Assembly (NCBI GenBank): GCA_029547185.1
Contig: JAKPPU010000032.1
Span: 1-64,000, forward strand
Length of the DNA: 64,000 nucleotides
DNA from: Deltaproteobacteria bacterium
Lineage (GTDB): Bacteria > Desulfobacterota > Desulfomonilia > UBA1062
Direction: 5' to 3'
Shown piece after piece: positions 17,744 through 26,180 of this stretch. Position numbers and translations under genes: made by a program. The notes below the pieces were generated by a model. That model worked only from the letters and a program-made list of their open reading frames with translations, searched no databases and was not told where the DNA came from. How positions within the stretch are numbered: the stretch's first letter is position 1; every line of letters starts with the position of its first letter.

Positions 17744-18094
17744 CTAGCGGCGGAGCTGGGAAACCCTTTGGACGACCTCGTGGGTGAGGTCCTGCAGTTC
17801 GTTGAAAAAGAAGACACCGAGGATGCCGCAGATGATGGGCACCTCGATCAGGCTGTAGTAGAGGCCGATGGTCCCCGGCCGGCAGCCTGCCACTATCGCC
17901 ATGACGTAGATGAAGAAGATCATGAGATCGATGAAGATGCCTACAATCGCAACGGAGAAAAACCGGCGCATGCACGATCTCAGGTCGTACTGGTTGAGAG
18001 GGCAGGGCACATGCTCATTCGGGGACATATCTTTGCACATGTGATAGTTCTGTCCGGTCTCAAGCTGGGAATCTGTCCTGGTTTCTGATTCCAT
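17744..18094 (-). CDS. Small two-helix membrane protein, unknown
   Basis: A 116-aa protein with a Cys-containing hydrophilic N-terminus (MCKDMSPNEHVPCPLNQYD), two membrane segments (about 48-68 and 80-98) and an amphipathic C-terminal tail (NELQDLTHEVVQRVSQL). I recognise no family. A TTG at 18112 would add six residues; ATG 18094 is preferred, with a weak GGGGG ahead of it. It is convergent with the M48 gene. Confidence 0.5.
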   Translation of the reverse strand: MESETRTDSQLETGQNYHMCKDMSPNEHVPCPLNQYDLRSCMRRFFSVAIVGIFIDLMIFFIYVMAIVAGCRPGTIGLYYSLIEVPIICGILGVFFFNELQDLTHEVVQRVSQLRR

Positions 18095-18147
18095 GCCCCC
18101 ATGTATCGTCAAAATGAAATCAAAAAATTAATCTTATTCAAACAGAA

Positions 18148-18198
18148 GAAAAACAGCGCGGCACAAGAGTCGGTTCCCGTGCGCCGCGCTGTTTTTTG
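18148..18198 (-). terminator. Intrinsic terminator for the prpE-satP operon
   Basis: Perfect 12-bp arms AAACAGCGCGGC (18151-18162) and GCCGCGCTGTTT (18183-18194) flank a 20-nt loop. Read on the minus strand the hairpin is followed by TTTTTCTTCT, so it ends transcription of the transporter gene finishing at 18216. A-rich DNA on the other side means it could act in both directions. Confidence 0.85.
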
Positions 18199-18215
18199 AG
18201 GATGTAAAAGCCCTG

Positions 18216-18848
18216 TTACTGAATCCAGGGTTTGCCTACAGGAAGGACGTCCCTTCCGAAAACACCGGCAAAAATCACGTGAGCCATTACGTACCATGCA
18301 TTGAGGGCGCACACCATGAGCTCGAATCCCGCGATCCTGTTCAGCTCCGGATATCCGAAGTGGCCGAAATCGAGCAGGATGAAGCCGATGAGGAGCAGGG
18401 TGAACGTCGATGCGAGGGCGCCGTTTACCCTCATCGAACCGATCCACATGATGAAGGTATAGACCGTCCATCCGACGAGATACCAGCCGATGTCGGTCGG
18501 GCTCGATTTATAGACGTCGAACTGGTTCAGCAGGAAGATGATCGAAAGCCCGATCCAGAACGCCCCATAGGCGGTGAAGGCACTGTAGCCGAAATTGTTG
18601 CCTGTCCTGATCTCCTGGAGACCGGCGATCATCTGGGCAATGCCCCCGAAGATGAGCCCCATGGCGAGGACCGGGCCCACGCCGCACCAGCCCACGTTGT
18701 GGAACTGCAGCAGCAGGGTCGTCATCCCGAAACCCGCGAGGCCCACCACTGCAGGATTGCCTATGCTCTGCTCCGCTTGTGCCCCTGCCTTCTCCTGTGC
18801 CTTTGCATCGAGGTTCGCGAGGGCAGCACTATCCACACCTTTTGTCAT
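18216..18848 (-). CDS. satP: Acetate uptake transporter (SatP/AceTr, GPR1/FUN34/YaaH family)
   Basis: From ATG 18848 the protein is 210 aa with six predicted membrane helices and the family signature NPAVVGLAGFGMTT at about residue 31. AceTr proteins import acetate, and sometimes succinate, with protons. An AAGGAGAGTG site precedes the start. It lies 64 bp after a PrpE-like acyl-CoA synthetase on the same strand, so the pair would import a short-chain acid and activate it. A strong terminator follows. Confidence 0.88.
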   Translation of the reverse strand: MTKGVDSAALANLDAKAQEKAGAQAEQSIGNPAVVGLAGFGMTTLLLQFHNVGWCGVGPVLAMGLIFGGIAQMIAGLQEIRTGNNFGYSAFTAYGAFWIGLSIIFLLNQFDVYKSSPTDIGWYLVGWTVYTFIMWIGSMRVNGALASTFTLLLIGFILLDFGHFGYPELNRIAGFELMVCALNAWYVMAHVIFAGVFGRDVLPVGKPWIQ

Positions 18849-18912
18849 GATCACTCTCCTTTTCTTAAAATGATATTTTACAAGGGCAGGCCCTGCCTGC
18901 CCCAAAAAGTGC

Positions 18913-20811
18913 TTACTTTTTCGGGTAGCCGATGGCCTTCAGGGCTTCCCCGATCTCGCCCAGCACTGCCGGGTCTTCGATCGTTGACGGCACGGCGAAC
19001 TCCTGGCCGTCTGCGATCTTTCTCATGGTCGCTCGCAGGATCTTGCCGCTCCTTGTCTTGGGCAGCCGCTTCACGACCATGATGTCCTTCAGGCATGCGA
19101 GCGCCCCGATCTCGGAGCGGACCATGCTCACGACCTCCTTCTGGATGTCCTGCTCGCCCTTTGCAGCGCCGGCCTTGAGGACCACGAATCCGACGGGCAC
19201 CTGGCCCTTGAGCTGGTCTTCGACGCCGACCACCGCGCATTCGGCCACATCCGGGTGCTTTGCCACGACCTCTTCCATGCCGCCCGTGGAGAGCCTGTGC
19301 CCGGCGACATTGATGACGTCGTCGACCCTGCCCATGATGTAGATGTAGCCGTCCTTGTCCTTGTAGCCGCCGTCGCCCGTGGCATAGTATCCCGGATAAT
19401 CGCTCAAGTAGGATTTGATGTATGCATCGTCCTTCTGCCACAATGTCGGCAGGCAGCCCGGGGGAAGCGGGAGCCTGATCCCGATCACGCCCTCCTCGCC
19501 GTTGGGCTTCTCCTGTGCGTTTTCATCGAGGATCCTCACGTCATAGCCCGGCGCAGGCTTTGTGGGCGAGCCGGCCTTGATGGGCAGCTCTTCGATGCCC
19601 ATGCAGTTCGCGGCAATGGCCCAGCCCGTCTCGGTCTGCCACCAGTGGTCCACGACGGGGAGCTTCAGGAGATCGCTCGCCCAGTGATAGGTGTCGGGAT
19701 CGAGCCTCTCTCCGGCCAGGAACAGGTATTTCAGGCCCGAGATGTCGTACTTGCCCACGTAGGTTCCGTTCGGGTCTTCCTTCTTGATGGCCCGGAATGC
19801 CGTGGGGGCCGTGAAGAGCACCTTTACCTTGTGCTGCGAGATCACCCGCCAGAAGGCTCCGGGGTCAGGGGTGCCCACGGGCTTGCCCTCGTACATGATG
19901 GTCGTGCACCCGTAGAGAAGCGGGGCATAGATAATGTACGAGTGGCCCACGACCCAGCCCACATCCGATGCCGCCCAGTACACGTCTCCGGGCTCGACGC
20001 CGTAGATGTGCTTCATGGTCCACTTGAGCGCCACGGCGTGTCCGCCGTTGTCCCGGACGACGCCCTTGGGGATGCCTGTCGTGCCCGAGGTGTAGAGGAT
20101 GTAGAGCGGATCGGTCGCTTCGACGGTGACGCATCCGGCGGGTGTTGCCCCCTTGAGCGCATCCGCCCAGTCGATGTCCCTGCCCGGAACGAGGTCCGCC
20201 TTCACCTGCGGCCTCTGGTAGATCACGCACTTCTCGGGCTTGTGGCTCGAGAGCTCGATGGCCTTGTCGAGGAGCGGCTTGTAGGGAATGGCACCCTTGG
20301 GCTCGATGCCGCACGAGGCCGAGAGGACCACCCTGGGCTTTGCATCCTCGATCCGGACGGCGAGCTCGTTGGGTGCGAACCCCCCGAACACCAGGGAATG
20401 GATCGCGCCGATGCGCGCGCAGGCGAACATCGAGACGGCCGCTTCGGGGATCATGGGCATGTAGATGACGACCCTGTCGCCCTTCTCTACGCCGAGGGAC
20501 TTCAAGACGCCCGCGAACCGGGAGACTTCGTCCTTGAGCTCTCCGTAGGTGATGGTGCGCACCGTGTTTGTGACCGGGCTGTCATAGATGATGGCGGCCT
20601 GGTCCTTCCTGCCGTTTTCCACGTGGTAGTCGATGGCGTTGTAGCAGGTGTTCAGTCTGCCGCCCGCAAACCACCGGTAGATCGGAGCCTTCGAATCGTC
20701 GAGCACCTTGTCCCACTTCTTTTCCCAGTGGATCGCCCCTGCCGCAATGCTCCAAAAACCTTCCCTGTCTTCCAAAGAACGCCTGTAGGCATCCTCATAC
20801 GACTTGAACAT
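18913..20811 (-). CDS. prpE: Propionyl-/acetyl-CoA synthetase (PrpE type)
   Basis: The 632-aa ANL-superfamily enzyme makes acyl-CoA from a short-chain acid, ATP and CoA. Seen: the ACAS N-terminal region (WFAGGRLNTCYNAIDYHV), the P-loop YTSGTTGIPKGVVRDNGGH near residue 240, whose RDNGGH tail is characteristic of PrpE/ACSS3 rather than Acs, the YATGDGG hinge motif and the C-terminal catalytic lysine K590 in TRSGKILR. AGGAGG precedes ATG 20811. A sigma-54 promoter and dyad array lie upstream. Acetate versus propionate preference cannot be settled from sequence alone. Confidence 0.92.
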   Translation of the reverse strand: MFKSYEDAYRRSLEDREGFWSIAAGAIHWEKKWDKVLDDSKAPIYRWFAGGRLNTCYNAIDYHVENGRKDQAAIIYDSPVTNTVRTITYGELKDEVSRFAGVLKSLGVEKGDRVVIYMPMIPEAAVSMFACARIGAIHSLVFGGFAPNELAVRIEDAKPRVVLSASCGIEPKGAIPYKPLLDKAIELSSHKPEKCVIYQRPQVKADLVPGRDIDWADALKGATPAGCVTVEATDPLYILYTSGTTGIPKGVVRDNGGHAVALKWTMKHIYGVEPGDVYWAASDVGWVVGHSYIIYAPLLYGCTTIMYEGKPVGTPDPGAFWRVISQHKVKVLFTAPTAFRAIKKEDPNGTYVGKYDISGLKYLFLAGERLDPDTYHWASDLLKLPVVDHWWQTETGWAIAANCMGIEELPIKAGSPTKPAPGYDVRILDENAQEKPNGEEGVIGIRLPLPPGCLPTLWQKDDAYIKSYLSDYPGYYATGDGGYKDKDGYIYIMGRVDDVINVAGHRLSTGGMEEVVAKHPDVAECAVVGVEDQLKGQVPVGFVVLKAGAAKGEQDIQKEVVSMVRSEIGALACLKDIMVVKRLPKTRSGKILRATMRKIADGQEFAVPSTIEDPAVLGEIGEALKAIGYPKK

Positions 20812-20876
20812 GAATATTACCTCCTATGAACATTCTTATCCCTTCTCGTGAAAGGGCCTGCATTCAATATACTCTG

Positions 20877-20892
20877 AGCAACCCGTATGCCA
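20877..20892 (-). promoter_or_regulatory. Sigma-54 promoter for prpE-satP
   Basis: On the minus strand the sequence TGGCATACGGGTTGCT matches the sigma-54 consensus TGGCAC-N5-TTGCT, with exactly 10 nt between GG and GC. Transcription would start about 55 bp before the prpE ATG. An activator of the required class is encoded at 32626-34743, but which activator works here is not shown. Confidence 0.8.
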
Positions 20893-20944
20893 GGAAAGAA
20901 TCGCAATAATTATCTTCACATGACAAGGAGAGAGAGGAAGAGGG

Positions 20945-21006
20945 TGTCCGGGATACCGGAAAGTGTCGCGGATAACGGACAGGTGTCCTTTCTCCGATGC
21001 AGGACA
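20945..21006 (-). promoter_or_regulatory. Upstream activating array: three TGTC-centred dyads
   Basis: Two 18-bp units, 20945-20962 and 20964-20981, share 14 of 18 positions (TGTC....GGATA..CGGA.A). A third dyad, TGTCCT (20984-20989) and AGGACA (21001-21006), lies just upstream. Together they sit roughly 80-140 bp upstream of the sigma-54 start point, the usual position for an enhancer-binding protein. Confidence 0.65.
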
Positions 21007-21018
21007 TTTCTCGTAAGG

Positions 21019-21834
21019 TTACGTAATCCTTTTGTACAGCAAAGACGCCCCGAAGAACGCGAGGCTTGTCATGACGATGGTTCCGCCTGCGGGCAGGTCC
21101 AGGAAGAAGGACAGGGTGATCCCCATGAGGACGGAAACGACCGCATCGAGAACGGAGATGATCATGGCGCCCTTGAAGCCCTTTGCGATCTGCAGGGCAG
21201 TGACCGCCGGTACGATGAGCAGGGCTGAAACGAGCAGGATCCCGACGACCTTGATGGCGAGGACCACGGTGATCGCGGTGAGAAAGGTCAGGATCAGGTT
21301 GATCCGCTCCACCCTGATTCCCGTGATTCTGGCGTACTCTTCGTCAAAGGTCACGGAGAACAGATCGTTGTAGAGCATGACGATGGTGAGGAGGACGACG
21401 AGGGAAAGGCCCACGGACAGGTACACCTCGGCACTGCTGACGGCCAGGATGTTCCCGAACAGGTAGGCGAACAGATCGACGTTGAACCCTCTCGACAGGC
21501 TCGCCAGAATTATGCCTGAAGCGATGCCCAGGGACGAAACGATGCCGATCGCGGCATCTCCGTATATCTTTGCCCTCTCGGTGAGCTTGAGGATGAAATA
21601 TGAACCGAGAACGACGATGGGGATCGCGACGTAGAAGGGGTAGATTCCGAAGAAGAGACCAAGTGCGATCGCCCCGAAGCTGACGTGGGAAAGACCGTCC
21701 CCGATGAGCGAGAGTCTCCGCAAAACCAGGAACAGTCCGAGCATGGCGCAGAGAACGGCGATGAACGATCCGGCGAGGTACGCCCTCTGGATGAACGAAT
21801 AATGGAGAAAGTCGAGCAGCGTCATGTCAGTCAT
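21019..21834 (-). CDS. znuB: Zinc/manganese-type ABC transporter permease (ZnuB-like)
   Basis: A 271-aa ABC-3 family permease with about eight membrane helices, starting near SFIQRAYLAGSFIAVLCAM and including the conserved GDGLSHVSFGAIALG segment. It forms the channel of a metal uptake system with the ATPase (8-bp overlap) and binding protein upstream. ZnuB and MntB types cannot be told apart by eye; zinc is favoured by the His-containing partner and the Cys-rich regulator of the operon. Confidence 0.88.
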   Translation of the reverse strand: MTDMTLLDFLHYSFIQRAYLAGSFIAVLCAMLGLFLVLRRLSLIGDGLSHVSFGAIALGLFFGIYPFYVAIPIVVLGSYFILKLTERAKIYGDAAIGIVSSLGIASGIILASLSRGFNVDLFAYLFGNILAVSSAEVYLSVGLSLVVLLTIVMLYNDLFSVTFDEEYARITGIRVERINLILTFLTAITVVLAIKVVGILLVSALLIVPAVTALQIAKGFKGAMIISVLDAVVSVLMGITLSFFLDLPAGGTIVMTSLAFFGASLLYKRIT

Positions 21835-22579
21835 GCTGGTGGCAGATCAGGTGCTGGGAAAAGCGACCGAAGTATTCGCCCATCTCCTCCGACCTGCAGA
21901 AGTCAGCAAACCCCCCAAAGAAAATGACCTTTTTATCCAGATACAGGAGCTTGTCCGCATATTTCCCGATCTGCGAGGTATCGTGGGTGATGAGGAGGAC
22001 CGTGATTCCGATTTCCCTGTTCAGCTTTTTCAGGAGTTCGAGGAACGACTCGCGTGAGCTCGGGTCCAGCGCGGTACTGGGCTCGTCCAGGATGAGGAGC
22101 TCCGGGTTCGACACCAGGGAGCGTGCCAGGAAAACCCTCTGCTGCTGGCCGCCGGAAAGCTCGCCGATGAGCTTGTCCTTGAGATCGGAGATGCCCATCA
22201 GGTTGAGGACCCTGCCGATCTCGTCTTCGTCCCTCCTGTCGAAGTATCTCGGAAAGCCCTTTTCGGACAGCAGTCCGAGCCCCACCACCTCCTTCGCCGT
22301 TGCCGGGAAAAGGGGGTTGAAGGCGCTCACCCTCTGAGGAAGATACCCGATGCGGTTCCAGTCTTTGAAAGTTGTTGTATCCTTTCCGAACAGCCTGATC
22401 GTGCCGGCATACTTGCCCACGAGGCCGATGATCGTCTTGGCAAGTGTCGTCTTGCCTGCGCCGTTCGGCCCGGCCAGGGCGATGTAGTCGCCTTTCTCGG
22501 CGCTGAAGGTCACATCGTGGAGCACCTCGTTGGATCCGTACCGGACGCTTACATGCTCTACCGACAGGATAGGGTCCAT
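21827..22579 (-). CDS. znuC: Metal ABC transporter ATPase (ZnuC-like)
   Basis: The 250-aa ATPase has Walker A GPNGAGKTT near residue 36, the signature LSGGQQQRV near 140, Walker B LLILDEP and the switch histidine in LLITHD. It powers metal import through the adjacent permease. It starts 1 bp after the binding-protein gene stop, so the three transporter genes are translated together. Confidence 0.93.
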   Translation of the reverse strand: MDPILSVEHVSVRYGSNEVLHDVTFSAEKGDYIALAGPNGAGKTTLAKTIIGLVGKYAGTIRLFGKDTTTFKDWNRIGYLPQRVSAFNPLFPATAKEVVGLGLLSEKGFPRYFDRRDEDEIGRVLNLMGISDLKDKLIGELSGGQQQRVFLARSLVSNPELLILDEPSTALDPSSRESFLELLKKLNREIGITVLLITHDTSQIGKYADKLLYLDKKVIFFGGFADFCRSEEMGEYFGRFSQHLICHQHD

Positions 22580-22580
22580 A

Positions 22581-23522
22581 TCATTCGCACCCGAGCCCGG
22601 TCTTCAGGTTCTGGAGATCGGTCTGCAGGATATCGAAGAAGGTCACGCCCCGCTCGACCTGGTCTCTGGTTACATTATGCGCCGCGCTGAGCGGCAGCAG
22701 CTTCGCGTCCGTCTCGCCCGCAACGGTCTCGGCGATCTTCGGGCTCGAGAGCTCTTCGTAGAAGACGTAGCGGATACGTTGTTTCCTGATCTGGGTTACC
22801 AGGTTCTTCAGATCGCCGGCCGTAGGCTCGGCGTCGGGAGAGACGCCCTGGGCGGCCACGTACTTGAGGCCGTACCGGTGGGCCAGATAGCCGAGTGCAT
22901 AATGTCCCCCGAACACGATCTCGCTGCTTCTGCAGTGTGAAAGCCCGCTCCTGTAGGCAGCGTCCATCTCGGATAGTTTTCTTCGGTAATCCTCGAGCCT
23001 CTGCCTGTAGAAGTCCTTGTCTGCCGGATCTTTGGCCTCGAAGGCTGCCTCGATATTCCCTGCCATGATCTTCGCATTGTCGAAATCGAGCCAGATGTGG
23101 GGATCGGGAGCGCCTGCAGGCTCGTCAGAATCGTGGGACACTGCCGGGAGCTCCATCGTGCCTCTTCCTGCATCCACCACGATGAGGTCCCTGTTCGTGA
23201 CGCTCCTGACGATGTCATCGGCCCAGGGCTCCATGTATTTGTCGGTGTAGACGAAGATATCTGCTTTGCTGATCCTCACGATGTCGCTCGGCTTGGGCTC
23301 GAATGAATGTGCTTCCACGCCCGGAGGCAGGAGCAGGTATACGTCCGCTTTTCCGTCTCCGATGTGCCTTGCCATGTCATAAACAGGGAAGAGTGTGGTT
23401 ACGACCGTCACCTTGTGCGGAGCTCCGGTTTTCGCAGTCTTCGGCCCTTTCGCGACTGCTATGAGCAGCATGGCGGCGCACAAGGCAAAAACGAGAGCGC
23501 CGAAGATGATCTTTCTGGCCAT
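22581..23522 (-). CDS. znuA: Metal-binding periplasmic protein (ZnuA-like)
   Basis: The 313-aa cluster A-I solute-binding protein has an N-terminal hydrophobic export segment (IIFGALVFALCAAMLLIAVA), the conserved GVEAHSFEPKPSD metal-site block and the PDPHIWLDFDNAK motif with its histidine ligand. The His/Asp-rich loop between (SHDSDEPAGAPDPH) is short, as in zinc or manganese binders. Second gene of the operon, 29 bp after the regulator gene. Confidence 0.88.
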   Translation of the reverse strand: MARKIIFGALVFALCAAMLLIAVAKGPKTAKTGAPHKVTVVTTLFPVYDMARHIGDGKADVYLLLPPGVEAHSFEPKPSDIVRISKADIFVYTDKYMEPWADDIVRSVTNRDLIVVDAGRGTMELPAVSHDSDEPAGAPDPHIWLDFDNAKIMAGNIEAAFEAKDPADKDFYRQRLEDYRRKLSEMDAAYRSGLSHCRSSEIVFGGHYALGYLAHRYGLKYVAAQGVSPDAEPTAGDLKNLVTQIRKQRIRYVFYEELSSPKIAETVAGETDAKLLPLSAAHNVTRDQVERGVTFFDILQTDLQNLKTGLGCE

Positions 23523-23551
23523 GCCTTTTCCTCCCGATCAACCCTGCGCCC

Positions 23552-23806
23552 TTACCGTCCATGTCCACACACGAGGTAGCGCTCCTGGCACTCGCTGCAG
23601 GTCTTCACCTCGTGCTCTGCCGAGAACTCGTCCCAATGCTGCTTCTGGTTCGGTGTCAGGATGCCCGTGCCGCAGCAAAGCGGGCAGATGCTCCCGAGCG
23701 CGGACACGATCGCATTCCGGATGAACTCGGAGCGGTTCGGAATGTCCCTGAGCAGCTCCATGAGGGACGAATCCACCTTGAACGTAACGATCTCCTGCTT
23801 CTTCAT
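23552..23806 (-). CDS. Ribbon-helix-helix regulator with Cys/His metal site
   Basis: An 84-aa protein. Residues 1-40 form a ribbon-helix-helix: KQEIVTFKVDSSLMELL and NRSEFIRNAIVSAL. The C-terminal half holds CPLC (about residue 42), a His pair, CSEC (about 70), and C79 with H81 in VCGHGR, enough ligands for a zinc or nickel site. This plan is like NikR in concept but not in sequence. It is the first gene of the metal-uptake operon, with a candidate operator across its promoter, so it is inferred to sense metal and repress the operon. Confidence 0.75.
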   Translation of the reverse strand: MKKQEIVTFKVDSSLMELLRDIPNRSEFIRNAIVSALGSICPLCCGTGILTPNQKQHWDEFSAEHEVKTCSECQERYLVCGHGR

Positions 23807-23816
23807 GGCCGTCTCC

Positions 23817-23859
23817 TTACCATGGTAATATATTGTAATACCAAAGAGGTCAATATCAA
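23817..23859 (-). promoter_or_regulatory. Promoter and candidate operator of the metal-uptake operon
   Basis: Minus-strand -35 TTGATA (23854-23859) and -10 TACAAT (23832-23837) are 16 bp apart. The -10 is covered by two GTAATA repeats at 23825-23830 and 23835-23840, exactly 10 bp apart, and a perfect palindrome TTACCATGGTAA fills 23817-23828. A ribbon-helix-helix protein bound here would block RNA polymerase. Confidence 0.6.
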
Positions 23860-23898
23860 GAATAGTGTGATCTGCGGTTGTTGCCTTTGACGATTGCT

Positions 23899-24429
23899 TT
23901 ATCCGGTCAGGTGGTCTTGAGGATACGTGATCGATTCTCCATCGACTCTGGCAAATGGTGTCAGATTATGGGGACGATTCTCCTTTGCATTGATGATATC
24001 CACAACATGGAATCCCCGCACCACCAGCGCATCGGAGATAAGCGAGCGGTGGCAGCGCCATGGAACAGCTTCGGCGCACATGATGGCCGTACGCTTTTCC
24101 CTGCCTATCTCGACAAGCTCATGTATGCTTTCTGAAAACTCCGGTGTCTGCATATAGTCGGCATATCCTCGGAAAGATGAATTTCTCCATGCCGTGTTTA
24201 GCGATGAGCCTGATGCATGCCGTAAACCTCCAAGACCCTCGATGTGCTTATACAGGATGCCGCGCTCCTCTAATGATTCGCACAATGCAGATCCGCCGAA
24301 TTGAGGGTTGCGGCGGGATCTGGCGATTCTCCTCACATCGACCACGATCTCGATCCGGTTTGCCTGAAGCAGTGCGATGAATTCCTCGATCGATCTCGTT
24401 GAATGGCCGACCGTATAGATGACGCTCAT
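23899..24429 (-). CDS. DUF488 family protein
   Basis: A 176-aa protein with the DUF488 hallmarks: TVGHSTRSIEEFIALL at the start, VVDVRRIARSRRNPQF, and CAEAVPWRCHRSLIS with conserved cysteines. Biochemical role unknown. Its ATG overlaps the stop of the AlkA-like gene by 4 bp, so the two are translationally coupled and a link to DNA damage repair is a fair guess but unproven. Confidence 0.85.
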   Translation of the reverse strand: MSVIYTVGHSTRSIEEFIALLQANRIEIVVDVRRIARSRRNPQFGGSALCESLEERGILYKHIEGLGGLRHASGSSLNTAWRNSSFRGYADYMQTPEFSESIHELVEIGREKRTAIMCAEAVPWRCHRSLISDALVVRGFHVVDIINAKENRPHNLTPFARVDGESITYPQDHLTG

Positions 24430-25355
24430 ATGACCCCTTTTTGGTGCAGCTTCTCAAGGAGCAGGTGAAAATAGACGAGGCCCTCATAGGGGTGCCACTG
24501 CGAGGTCAGCGTCCTGATCTCTTCATAGCCGGGCTTATGGCCGAGGCGGAAGATGCGCTCGAGGTTGCTCTGCGCACCGACGTCGTCTCCCGGAAAGGAG
24601 TCGAGCCTTCCGAGCCCCCGCAGGAGCACATACTCGGCGCTCCAGCGCCCTATGCCCCGAAGGTTCGTCAAATAGGCGACAGCATCACGATCACTCATAC
24701 GCTCAAAGCTCGTCAGATCTATTCTTTTATCGAGGATGCCGTCCGCGAGCTCCTTCATCGCTCTCGCCTTCTGCCGGCTGAACCCCAGCTCCCGGATGTC
24801 ATCCTCGGAAGCCTCCTGGAAGTCCTCGGGCCGGGGGAAGGCATGCATGACAGTGTCGTTGTCGACGAACTCCTTTCCGAAACCTTCGGATAACCTGCCC
24901 AGCATGACTATGCCCAGATCGAGGGTGACCTGCTGGCAGGCAACGGCATTTATCAGGGCCTCGAAGATGGTGGGGAACCGCGGGGGCCTGACCCCTCGAA
25001 ACCGCTGGACGAGGGACGACAGAATGTCATTCGAGCCGGCCATGGCATAGAACGGCTGCAGGTCTACGGTGAGGCCGAGCATCTTCTGCAGGGTCAGCCG
25101 AGCGTCATGTTGCAGCTGCGGGGTGACTTCTCTTTCCGACTGCAGGGTGAGGCATATTCCGGGCTGGGTATGCATCTCCTTCTGGATTGCTGTAACCTTC
25201 ACCGGTTCGTTATCGAAAACCAGGATCCGCGAATACCGGCTGCCGTCCCATAGGTCGACGATGTTCGTCTTCCGTCTCCGCAGCGCCCATACGGTCAGAT
25301 CCAATCTGAACGGAGGGTGGACGGGAAAGGATAGTGCAGATGTTTCATACGTCAT
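24426..25355 (-). CDS. DNA-3-methyladenine glycosylase II family (AlkA-like)
   Basis: The 309-aa HhH-GPD protein has an N-terminal AlkA-type beta domain, then the repair core with helix-hairpin-helix LTNLRGIGRWSAEYVLL and the catalytic aspartate region RLDSFPGDDVG. It would excise alkylated bases from DNA. There is no Fe-S cluster cysteine set, which fits AlkA rather than the MutY/Nth group. Coupled to a DUF488 gene. Confidence 0.88.
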   Translation of the reverse strand: MTYETSALSFPVHPPFRLDLTVWALRRRKTNIVDLWDGSRYSRILVFDNEPVKVTAIQKEMHTQPGICLTLQSEREVTPQLQHDARLTLQKMLGLTVDLQPFYAMAGSNDILSSLVQRFRGVRPPRFPTIFEALINAVACQQVTLDLGIVMLGRLSEGFGKEFVDNDTVMHAFPRPEDFQEASEDDIRELGFSRQKARAMKELADGILDKRIDLTSFERMSDRDAVAYLTNLRGIGRWSAEYVLLRGLGRLDSFPGDDVGAQSNLERIFRLGHKPGYEEIRTLTSQWHPYEGLVYFHLLLEKLHQKGVI

Positions 25356-25378
25356 AGGGAAGACTTGCGTACTTTCTC

Positions 25379-25594
25379 TCAGCCGTCGATCTTTCTGAGC
25401 GCCGACCCTTTGTGCACAGCAATGTGGCTGGTCCTGTCGCTCTTGATCTCGTACTGGGGGTCGCTTTCGCTCGCGTGATGCGTGTAGCCCTTGTATGTGA
25501 AATTCTCCGTATGTATCCCGATGATCCTGCCGCTCACGTGCCCTGCCTCCGAGTTCCAGGCTACGTGGTCGCCTATGTGGAATTTTTCCGTCAT
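25379..25594 (-). CDS. DUF2945/HVA1-type small protein
   Basis: A 71-aa protein with the compact pattern FHIGDHVAWNSEAGHVSGRI, then DPQYEIKSDRTSHIAVHKGSAL. This resembles the HVA1/DUF2945 TUDOR-like family, about 60-70 residues, of unknown function. Possibly in the same transcript as the upstream folE, 13 bp away. Confidence 0.7.
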   Translation of the reverse strand: MTEKFHIGDHVAWNSEAGHVSGRIIGIHTENFTYKGYTHHASESDPQYEIKSDRTSHIAVHKGSALRKIDG

Positions 25595-25607
25595 GACCGC
25601 CCTCCTG

Positions 25608-26180
25608 TCAGCCCTTCTGCCGCAATACCAGTGAGAGGAACTCGTTTCTCGTTGCCGGATTGTCCCGGAAAACGCCGAGCAGGGATGAAGTCACAAGCAT
25701 GGAATTCTGCTTCTCGACTCCCCGCATCATCATGCACAGGTGCCTGGCCTCTATCATGACGCCGACACCGTCTGCCTGTGTCTCTTTCTTGATGGCATGG
25801 GATATCTGCTCGGTAAGTCGCTCCTGGAGCTGGAGACGGCGAGCGTACATGTCTGCCAGCCTTGCCAGCTTGCTTACGCCGATCACCCTGCCCCTCGGGA
25901 TGTAACCGATGTGGCAGCGGCCGAAGAATGGCAGCATGTGGTGCTCGCAGAGACTGTAGATCTCTATGTCCTTGAGGATGATCATGCTGTCCGCCTTCTG
26001 GGCAAAGCATGCCCCGTGAATCAGGGCCTCGGGATCTTCACGGTAGCCTGACAGGAGAAGATCAAGCGACTTCGCCACCCGCTCGGGGGTCTTTCGCAGT
26101 CCTTCACGGTCGGGGTCTTCGCCGATCTCCCTGAGGAGATCTGCGATCAAAGACTCGATCCTGGGGATATCGAGCGGCAT
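25608..26180 (-). CDS. folE: GTP cyclohydrolase I
   Basis: A 190-aa enzyme that converts GTP to 7,8-dihydroneopterin triphosphate, the first step of folate and pterin synthesis. The zinc ligands are C78 and H81 in [12 protein letters not shown] and C149 in [15 protein letters not shown]. Family blocks TPERVAKSL and [12 protein letters not shown] are intact. ATG 26180 falls inside the end of folK (77-bp overlap). Confidence 0.95.
   Translation of the reverse strand: MPLDIPRIESLIADLLREIGEDPDREGLRKTPERVAKSLDLLLSGYREDPEALIHGACFAQKADSMIILKDIEIYSLCEHHMLPFFGRCHIGYIPRGRVIGVSKLARLADMYARRLQLQERLTEQISHAIKKETQADGVGVMIEARHLCMMMRGVEKQNSMLVTSSLLGVFRDNPATRNEFLSLVLRQKG

Noticed and set aside
19255..20829. 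Plus-strand ORF (524 aa) opposite prpE
   Set aside because: Antisense shadow; the minus frame has all PrpE motifs, promoter and ribosome site.
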